A stretch of DNA of 64,000 nucleotides, from NCBI RefSeq assembly GCF_000282495.1, contig NZ_AKJE01000042.1, forward strand, positions 1-64,000. Reading direction: 5' to 3'. Positions 58,422 through 64,000 of the stretch are shown in pieces (positions within the stretch are counted from its first letter, which is position 1; the number at the start of each line of letters is the position of its first letter). Made by a program: the position numbers and the translations under genes. Source of the stretch: Pseudomonas sp. GM79 (lineage in GTDB: Bacteria; Pseudomonadota; Gammaproteobacteria; Pseudomonadales; Pseudomonadaceae). Below the pieces are notes generated by a model. The model did not search any database. It worked only from the letters and a program-made list of their open reading frames with translations, and was not told where the DNA came from.

Positions 58422-59091
58422 GACACCAAAAAGCGCCGTAAAACTGGACTTTAAAATAGAGGTCTACAATTTTTTTTGCTTTCAGCAGCGTGGGGTAACT
58501 CGCGTTGGAAGGTCCCGCAGTTCCATAAATAGACAGTCTCAACCATCAGGTATTCTAAATATTGCTTGACCGTGACGGGTCGCCCCGAGCGTCTACCACG
58601 TGACCTTTGTATGGTCGTTGGGGTAAACATAATTGCTGGTTAATGTACCATATGCGCCGAAGCCTGTGGTGGTTGGCCTGACGATGAGATGCTCCAAAAA
58701 GGGGAGCGCAGGCGAGGGGTACGGGATCTACCTGGGAGCGCAAAGTCTGTGCCCGATGCTGCGTCGCGCCGGTTCCGTCTGAAGCGGAACAAGCATTATT
58801 TTGGTCACAACGCGGGATGGATTTTTGCTGGCCGTTCGGTGTCTGAGAGGCCGCAAGATTTTTTTTTTGCTGTTGTGTTCGTTTACACCCATTCCTTAGG
58901 ATGGTTTTTTTGTACGTCAACGACACGCCCGCTTCGGTCCTTTTTCTCGCGAGTGTGCGCAAGAAGGGCTTTGAGTGGCTTATCATTTGTCGGCGGGTGA
59001 GGTAAGGCGTACGGTGGCGGGATTATTGGATTTCGCAGACTGAAGATGACTCTCGCTCAAGGGAGTCCCAGGTCCGAACGGTTGAGTATTT
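58422..59091. other. 670-base gap between divergent wzm and wbpM
   Basis: No intact gene was found. The minus strand shows protein-like fragments in different frames: VRPTTTGFGAYGTLTSNYVY at about 58610-58690, then a QYLEYLMVETVYLWNCGTFQ segment at about 58495-58565. This suggests a decayed gene. Runs of T at 58470-58478 and 58859-58868 are notable. The promoters of both operons must lie here. Confidence 0.45.
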
Positions 59092-61089
59092 ATGGATAAA
59101 ATTCGAACTTTTTTGCTTGAATTGCCACGTAGGCACAAAAGGCTTCTGCAGGTCATGACCGATACAGTGCTCGTATGGCTTGCGCTCTGGCTTGCGTTCA
59201 TCGTGAGACTGGGCATCGACGACATGTACAATCCTTTGAAAGTCCATCTCTGGTTGTTTGTCTGTGCTCCTGTCATAGCCATTCCGTTGTTCATCCGTTT
59301 TGGAATGTATCGCGCAGTTATGCGCTATTTTGGCAATGATGCGCTGATTGCTATTATCAAAGCGGTCAGTTTGTCATCGTTACTACTTGCTGTTGTTCTT
59401 TACTGGTACAGCAATCATGAGGCGGTTGTTCCAAGATCAATTATTTTTAACTACTGGTGGTTGAGCCTTGTCATTATCGGTGGTTTGCGTTTGTTTATGC
59501 GACAGTATTTTATGGGAGATTGGTTTACTGCGGCCCAACATGTTCCTTTTGCCAGTCGTAATGACGGACTGACCAAAGTCGCGATTTATGGTGCAGGTGT
59601 CGCTGGGAATCAGCTGGTCGCAGCACTTCGAATGGGCCGGGCCATGCGACCGGTTGCTTTTATTGATGACGATGCAAGTATTGCTGATCGATCGATTTCC
59701 GGACTCCAAGTATACAAACCCAAGCACATTCAACAAATGATCGACGTGACAGGAGCTCAAGAAATACTTCTGGCGCTTCCTTCTTCTACGCGTGCCAGGC
59801 GTCGTGAAATCCTGAATGTTCTCGAGGGATTTCCTCTCCATATTCGTAGCGTTCCGAATTTTACAGACCTGGCGAGCGGTCGCGTTAAAGTCGATGACAT
59901 TCAAGAAGTCGACATCGCTGATTTGCTCGGACGCGACTCTGTTCCGGCTCAACCGGATTTGTTGGCGCATTGCATCAAGGGCAAAACCGTACTGGTGACG
60001 GGCGCAGGTGGTTCTATAGGGTCCGAATTATGTCGGCAAATTTTTTCTTTGGGCGCTACAACACTTTTATTGTTCGATCACAGTGAGTTCAATCTCTACA
60101 GCATCTTGTCAGAGTTGGAGCAACGTATCAGTCGCGAATCTATTTCGGTTCACCTGCTGCCTATTCTCGGGTCTATACGAGACCAAGAGAAGCTGCTTGA
60201 TGTAATGAAAACCTGGCGGGTCGAGACTGTTTATCATGCAGCCGCCTATAAACACGTCCCCATGGTTGAGCATAACATCGCCGAAGGCGTTCTTAATAAT
60301 GTCATTGGTACTCTGAACACCGCCCAGGCGGCGCTTCAGGCCGGTGTTGCGAATTTTGTATTGATTTCGACAGATAAAGCAGTTCGCCCCACCAACGTCA
60401 TGGGCAGTACCAAGCGTTTTGCGGAGTTGACGTTACAGGCCCTGAGTCGCGAAGCCGCTCCTGTTTTCCTTGGGGATACGGCTAACGTGTCTCGCGTGAA
60501 CAAAACCCGGTTTACTATGGTTCGTTTTGGAAATGTCCTTGGCTCTTCCGGCTCGGTGATCCCTCTGTTCCATAAGCAGATCAAGTCAGGAGGGCCATTG
60601 ACGGTTACACATCCCAAGATTACCCGCTACTTCATGACCATTCCTGAAGCTGCTCAACTCGTCATCCAGGCTGGCTCAATGGGACGGGGAGGTGATGTGT
60701 TTGTTCTTGATATGGGGGAGCCGGTAAGAATCGTCGAACTGGCGGAAAAGATGATTCACCTGTCCGGGTTGAGCGTGCGCTCCGAGAAAAATCTACAAGG
60801 CGATATCGCCATTGAATTTACCGGATTGCGCCCGGGCGAGAAGCTTTATGAGGAGTTGCTGATCGGGGATAACGTTGCCGCCACTCAGCACCCGATGATT
60901 ATGAGCGCGAATGAAGATTTCCTGCCTTGGGATGTGTTGAAGTCAAGACTTTCGGAGCTGCTCGTAGCCGTTGCCGCTGATGATTATTCTCGTGTTAGAA
61001 AATTATTGCGTGAAACAGTATGCGGGTATACCCCGGACGGTGAAATCGTCGACTGGATTTACCAGCAGCAGCGGCGTCTTGAGCCTTGA
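59092..61089 (+). CDS. wbpM: UDP-GlcNAc 4,6-dehydratase WbpM
   Basis: A 665-residue membrane-anchored enzyme. Four N-terminal helices (about 18-130) precede a first Rossmann region (KVAIYGAGVAGNQLV, about 163) and the catalytic SDR domain (about 285-620). The latter has VLVTGAGGSIGSELCRQI, VLISTDKAVRPTNVMGSTKR with Met in place of the usual catalytic Tyr, and LRPGEKLYEELL. It forms UDP-4-keto-6-deoxy-GlcNAc, the precursor of QuiNAc/FucNAc, which fits WbpL and the WbpV-like reductase. It is the standard right-hand gene of Pseudomonas O-antigen loci. Confidence 0.95.
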   Translation: MDKIRTFLLELPRRHKRLLQVMTDTVLVWLALWLAFIVRLGIDDMYNPLKVHLWLFVCAPVIAIPLFIRFGMYRAVMRYFGNDALIAIIKAVSLSSLLLAVVLYWYSNHEAVVPRSIIFNYWWLSLVIIGGLRLFMRQYFMGDWFTAAQHVPFASRNDGLTKVAIYGAGVAGNQLVAALRMGRAMRPVAFIDDDASIADRSISGLQVYKPKHIQQMIDVTGAQEILLALPSSTRARRREILNVLEGFPLHIRSVPNFTDLASGRVKVDDIQEVDIADLLGRDSVPAQPDLLAHCIKGKTVLVTGAGGSIGSELCRQIFSLGATTLLLFDHSEFNLYSILSELEQRISRESISVHLLPILGSIRDQEKLLDVMKTWRVETVYHAAAYKHVPMVEHNIAEGVLNNVIGTLNTAQAALQAGVANFVLISTDKAVRPTNVMGSTKRFAELTLQALSREAAPVFLGDTANVSRVNKTRFTMVRFGNVLGSSGSVIPLFHKQIKSGGPLTVTHPKITRYFMTIPEAAQLVIQAGSMGRGGDVFVLDMGEPVRIVELAEKMIHLSGLSVRSEKNLQGDIAIEFTGLRPGEKLYEELLIGDNVAATQHPMIMSANEDFLPWDVLKSRLSELLVAVAADDYSRVRKLLRETVCGYTPDGEIVDWIYQQQRRLEP

Positions 61090-61134
61090 GTCCGAGGGTT
61101 TGGGTATTAAATCGACGCTGGCTCGATAAGCAAT

Positions 61135-61169
61135 AAAAAAATGCCTCATTCAATAGATGGGGCATTTTT
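61135..61169. terminator. bidirectional terminator between wbpM and the epimerase gene
   Basis: AAAAAATGCCTCAT pairs with ATGGGGCATTTTT around a short loop. A and T runs on both sides suit convergent transcripts from wbpM and from the gene ending at 61217. Confidence 0.88.
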
Positions 61170-61216
61170 CATTTCGCACAGACAAAGCGTGGAGATCTAT
61201 CTCGTCCAATTCGGAT

Positions 61217-62146
61217 TTATTGTTCCAGTAAACGAGCAAGACCAGAGGAGATTGGGGTGGGTTCAGGGAACACGAATTGCTCTAGCAGTCGTTTATTGTT
61301 GGCTCTGGAATGCCTGATGTCGCCAGGACGTCCGGCCGCGTAGCTGACCTGCGGTGACTTGTTCAATACGCTAGACAGTGATTCCAATACCTGGTTGAGG
61401 GTAGTGGCTCGGCTAAGTCCTACGTTGATTGCTCCCGCTTCTACACTCTGGGCTTCGGTCGCCTGGACGAGGACATTGACTAGATCGCCTACATAAACGA
61501 AGTCTCGGGTTTGTTCACCATCACCGAATATTGTTATCGGTAAGTCGTTTTTTGCCCGCTCGCTAAATATGCTGATTACCCCAGAATACGGAGATGAAGG
61601 GTCCTGGCGAGGGCCAAAGATATTAAAGAAACGGAATATTACCGGTTCCAGAGCATGTTGCCTGCGGTAAAAGTCAAAGTAGTACTCGCTCGCCAGTTTG
61701 TCGGAAGCATAAGGCGTCAGTGGTGCTTTCGGAGTGTCTTCGTCAATAGCTTCCCCTTCGCCATTGTTTCCATACACCGCGGCACTGGAAGCAAACACGA
61801 CACGCTTGATCTTCAACCTGCGCATGCTCTCGCAAACATTAAGCGTGCCAATGAAGTTGCTCTGGTGAGTTTTTGCAGGGTCGTCGACGGACGCTTGTAC
61901 GGAAGCCACTGCTGCTAAATGAACTACGGCGCGGCAGCCTTCCATTGCTCTAAATACCGTTTCGGCATCGGCTACATCCCCCTGAATCACTTCCAGACGA
62001 GCGTTACCCAGTGGCAGGTTAGTGTGCTTGCCTGTTGAGAAATCGTCCAGAATGCGAACGCTATGACCTTTTTCAAGTAGGGCGTCCGTAAGGTGGGAGC
62101 CGATGAAGCCAGCGCCACCGGTCACTAAAATAGGGGAGTTAACCAT
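61217..62146 (-). CDS. NAD-dependent nucleotide-sugar epimerase (GalE/WbpP-like)
   Basis: A 309-residue extended SDR. It has [22 protein letters not shown] at the N terminus, VVFASSAAVYGNNG with the active serine, and PLTPYASDKLASEYY with YxxxK. RFFNIFGPRQDPSSPYSGVIS and GDGEQTRDFVYVGDLV are typical of UDP-hexose 4-epimerases. It probably interconverts UDP-Glc/Gal or their N-acetyl forms for the O-chain. I chose the ATG at 62146; the longer frame adds 81 unrelated residues. It stands alone, convergent with wbpM and divergent from comEA. Confidence 0.87.
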   Translation of the reverse strand: MVNSPILVTGGAGFIGSHLTDALLEKGHSVRILDDFSTGKHTNLPLGNARLEVIQGDVADAETVFRAMEGCRAVVHLAAVASVQASVDDPAKTHQSNFIGTLNVCESMRRLKIKRVVFASSAAVYGNNGEGEAIDEDTPKAPLTPYASDKLASEYYFDFYRRQHALEPVIFRFFNIFGPRQDPSSPYSGVISIFSERAKNDLPITIFGDGEQTRDFVYVGDLVNVLVQATEAQSVEAGAINVGLSRATTLNQVLESLSSVLNKSPQVSYAAGRPGDIRHSRANNKRLLEQFVFPEPTPISSGLARLLEQ

Positions 62147-62454
62147 GATGTAAATTATCCAATAGTCAAAAGGAAGTCCGCGTGTCATACCGTGGCTCCC
62201 AGAATTGCAATTTTTTGGTCGGGGAGTAGTTGTATCCCCTTTTAGAACGGGTCGAAAAGGGAGGCCAAACGAGGAGCAAGTTTCCACTTTGCGATCGAGA
62301 TACCTTCGCGAGGCGAAGCACTGTAATTCCTCGGCTTTGCTTCGTCCACACATCTTGTAATCGACACATTTTTGACAGCTCCACCACATCGCCTAAGTTT
62401 GGAAGGCAGCTTCGGAAAAGCTGCTTTCTCAATCGATGTCATGGAGCTTCATTT
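62147..62454. other. 308-base gap between the epimerase and comEA genes
   Basis: The region should hold divergent promoters. It is AT-richer near 62147-62235. Short overlapping frames are present on both strands, but none has a ribosome site or a recognisable domain. Confidence 0.4.
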
Positions 62455-62790
62455 ATGCGTACTGGCTATTTCTACTCTCTGGTTTTTGCCCTGCTCACCA
62501 GCGCCTCTATTGCGGCCATCGCTGCGCCGACGACTGCGCCAGAGGCTGCCAAGGCACCCTTGATGCTGGATGGTGCTGCCAAGGCTCAAACCACCAAGGT
62601 CGATCTCAATGGCGCCGATGCGCCGACTCTGCAGCGCGAGTTGTCCGGGATTGGTGAGGCGAAGGCCAAGGCGATTGTTGCTTATCGTGAGAGTAATGGG
62701 CCGTTTTCGTCCGTCGACGAATTGCTGGAAGTGAAGGGGATTGGCAAGGCTATTCTGGACAAGAATCGCGAGAAGCTGGAAGTGAACTAA
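62455..62790 (+). CDS. ComEA-family helix-hairpin-helix DNA-binding protein
   Basis: A 111-residue protein with a signal peptide (hydrophobic about 6-22, likely cut after AIAA). An Ala-rich linker is followed by a tandem helix-hairpin-helix domain (about 50-111: VDLNGADAPTLQRELSGIGEAKAKAIVAYRESNGPF and VDELLEVKGIGKAILDKNREKL). ComEA proteins bind incoming double-stranded DNA in the periplasm. Homologues follow wbpM in other Pseudomonas as well. GGAG lies 8 bases before the ATG at 62455. Confidence 0.9.
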   Translation: MRTGYFYSLVFALLTSASIAAIAAPTTAPEAAKAPLMLDGAAKAQTTKVDLNGADAPTLQRELSGIGEAKAKAIVAYRESNGPFSSVDELLEVKGIGKAILDKNREKLEVN

Positions 62791-62809
62791 GCTTGTAGAT
62801 CCACGCCAA

Positions 62810-62835
62810 GAGGCCGGTCATTGACCGGCCTTTTT
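62810..62835 (+). terminator. rho-independent terminator after comEA
   Basis: AGGCCGGTCA and TGACCGGCCT form a near-loopless perfect stem followed by TTTTTG. It ends the comEA unit 20 bases after the stop codon. Confidence 0.92.
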
Positions 62836-62996
62836 GCATATTGCCGCAGAGGGCGATCTGGTGCCTTTCATCGGGACGGGAAAAATTACGCCTATCATAT
62901 GGCGCTTAAATTATGCCTATAATAAATTCGTCATTTGTTGATGCGCCCTGATTTTCAGGCGCTCACCTTCCTCAAGCATCCTCCAGGAGCACAGTC

Positions 62997-63791
62997 ATGA
63001 ATTCTGTCCAGACCCAAGGTACGGCCCTCGTCACCGGCGCATCTTCCGGCATCGGTGCGGTTTACGCGGAGCGGTTGGCGGCGCGTGGTTTTGATTTGTT
63101 GCTGGTGGCCCGTGATCAGGAACGGCTGGAGGCTGCGGCGAGCAAGTTGCGTGCAGCGCATGGGGTTCAGGTGGAGGTGCTGAAGGCGGATCTGACGCAA
63201 AAGGATGATGTGTTGAAGCTTGAGCAGCGCCTGCGTAGCGATTCGAGTATCAGCCTGTTGCTGAATAACGCCGGTGTCGCGGCAGATGGTTTGCTCGCCA
63301 ACGCTGATATGGATCAGCTGGAGCGTTTGATTCAGCTGAACGTCACCACGGTGACGCGGTTGGCCTCGGCAGCGGCGGCGGGTTTTTCCAAGGCCGGTCG
63401 CGGGACGATCATCAATATTGCCTCGGTGGTGGCATTGTTCCCGGAGCGGTTCAATGCGACGTACAGTGCGAGCAAGGCTTATGTGTTGAGCCTGACTCAG
63501 TCGTTGAACGCCGAACTGCAGGGCACCGGGGTTCAGGTTCAAGCGGTGTTGCCGGGCGTCACACGTACCGAGATCCTGGAGCGCTCCGGTATCGATGCGT
63601 CCCAGATTCCGGCGGACATGATCATGGAAGCAGGGGAGATGGTCGACGCGGCATTGTCGGGTCTGGACCAGGGTGAGTTGATCACCATTCCTTCGTTACC
63701 GAATGCCTCCGAGTGGGAGGCCTTTATGGCGGCGCGTCATGCGATGGCGCCGAATCTGTCTAGAAGCACGGCCGCCACGCGTTACAAGTGA
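62997..63791 (+). CDS. short-chain dehydrogenase/reductase
   Basis: A 264-residue classical SDR. It has TGASSGIGAVYAERLAARG at about residue 14, NNAGVAADG, the catalytic serine in INIASVVALFPERF and YSASKAYVLSLT with YxxxK. Substrate unknown; the fabF-like gene 32 bases downstream suggests a link to acyl-chain or polyketide-type metabolism, but that is only context. CAGGAG lies 9-10 bases before the ATG. Confidence 0.87.
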   Translation: MNSVQTQGTALVTGASSGIGAVYAERLAARGFDLLLVARDQERLEAAASKLRAAHGVQVEVLKADLTQKDDVLKLEQRLRSDSSISLLLNNAGVAADGLLANADMDQLERLIQLNVTTVTRLASAAAAGFSKAGRGTIINIASVVALFPERFNATYSASKAYVLSLTQSLNAELQGTGVQVQAVLPGVTRTEILERSGIDASQIPADMIMEAGEMVDAALSGLDQGELITIPSLPNASEWEAFMAARHAMAPNLSRSTAATRYK

Positions 63792-63823
63792 GGCGCCATG
63801 AATCGGCTTGAGGTATTTGCGTT

Positions 63824-64000
63824 ATGAGTAATCGTCGAGTGGTCGTCACGGGCATGGGCCTGGTGTCGCCGTTAGGTAGTGGTGTCGAAGCGGTTTGGGC
63901 GCGTTTGTTGGCCGGGCGTTCCGGGTTGCGGGCGTTGCCGGACGAGGTGGTTGCCGATCTGACCACCAAGGTCGGTGGCGCGGTGCAGACGCTGGCGGAA
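63824..64000 (+). CDS. beta-ketoacyl-ACP synthase (FabF-like), 5' part
   Basis: The first 59 codons are present; the gene runs past the window edge. The N terminus [20 protein letters not shown] followed by [18 protein letters not shown] is the classic start of FabF/KAS II proteins. The active-site cysteine lies beyond the window, so activity cannot be checked. TTGAGG precedes the ATG by about 10 bases. It could be an accessory KAS and not the housekeeping fabF, which normally follows acpP. Confidence 0.85.
   Translation, partial: MSNRRVVVTGMGLVSPLGSGVEAVWARLLAGRSGLRALPDEVVADLTTKVGGAVQTLAE

Noticed and set aside
46063..58700. Shared 15-base word TTTGTATGGTCGTTG in the gaps at 46.2 and 58.6 kb
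   Set aside because: One 15-base match is about what chance gives in 64 kb, and flanking bases differ.
58555..59000. Frames of 143 codons (-) and 103 codons (+) in the wzm-wbpM gap
   Set aside because: They overlap on opposite strands, lack ribosome sites and have no domain or realistic composition.
63798..63827. Nine-codon frame ending on the fabF start
   Set aside because: Too short and without a ribosome site; the overlap can be chance.

Overview
The window is a stretch of chromosome from a Pseudomonas, most likely of the P. fluorescens group. The basis is the protein sequences, the high-GC codon use, two families of Pseudomonas-type REP palindromes, and gene blocks that match the order I know from P. 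aeruginosa. These blocks are asnO-ngg; pap-thiolase; fumC-DUF2059-bolA; rbdA and its TenA-like neighbour; and yciK-mupP-ubiG-mtaD/mtnA-gyrA-serC-pheA-hisC-tyrA/aroA-cmk-rpsA-ihfB. The last block is followed, as usual, by the O-antigen locus ending in wbpM.

Left part (1-29.6 kb): short housekeeping transcription units, mostly separated by REP doublets. They cover the osmoprotectant dipeptide NAGGN (asnO, ngg), tRNA wobble modification (mnmC, trhO), polyphosphate:AMP phosphotransferase, a thiolase, fumarase C, BolA, a DsbA-like protein, an ABC exporter, two c-di-GMP proteins (the RbdA homologue and a GGEEF diguanylate cyclase), peptidoglycan recycling (mupP), ubiquinone synthesis (ubiG), methylthioadenosine salvage (mtaD, divergent from mtnA) and gyrA.

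Middle (29.6-38.9 kb): a compact aromatic amino acid, serine and histidine-type operon, serC-pheA-hisC-tyrA/aroA-cmk, runs into rpsA. rpsA has a three-hairpin leader and a strong terminator. A small lipoprotein gene, ihfB and a LapA-domain membrane protein follow.

O-antigen locus (39-62 kb): rmlB-rmlD-rmlA (no rmlC here), a rhamnosyltransferase-like GT2, a WbpV-like epimerase and the WbpL-type initiating transferase, then an O-acyltransferase. Next comes an AT-rich, tightly overlapping seven-gene cassette (46.4-52.5 kb) with a GtrB/ArnC-like GT2, a FAD oxidoreductase, a polytopic membrane protein, an NAD-binding protein, a TIM-barrel isomerase, an SMR-like flippase and a second GT2. On the opposite strand lie wzm, wzt and a 1198-residue protein with a KpsS/Kdo-transferase-like module, a heptad-repeat coiled coil, a GT-B module and a GT25-like module. 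wbpM and a GalE-like epimerase close the locus. No wzx, wzy or wzz is present, so the polymer should be exported by the ABC transporter. My best candidate for an undescribed system is the 1198-residue protein as a combined polymerase, cap and ruler working with Wzt. The second is the AT-rich cassette as an undecaprenyl-linked side-chain modification system.

Right end (62.4-64 kb): a ComEA-type helix-hairpin-helix protein, a short-chain dehydrogenase and the start of a FabF-like ketoacyl synthase cut by the window edge. I saw no tRNA, rRNA, CRISPR array or transposase gene.
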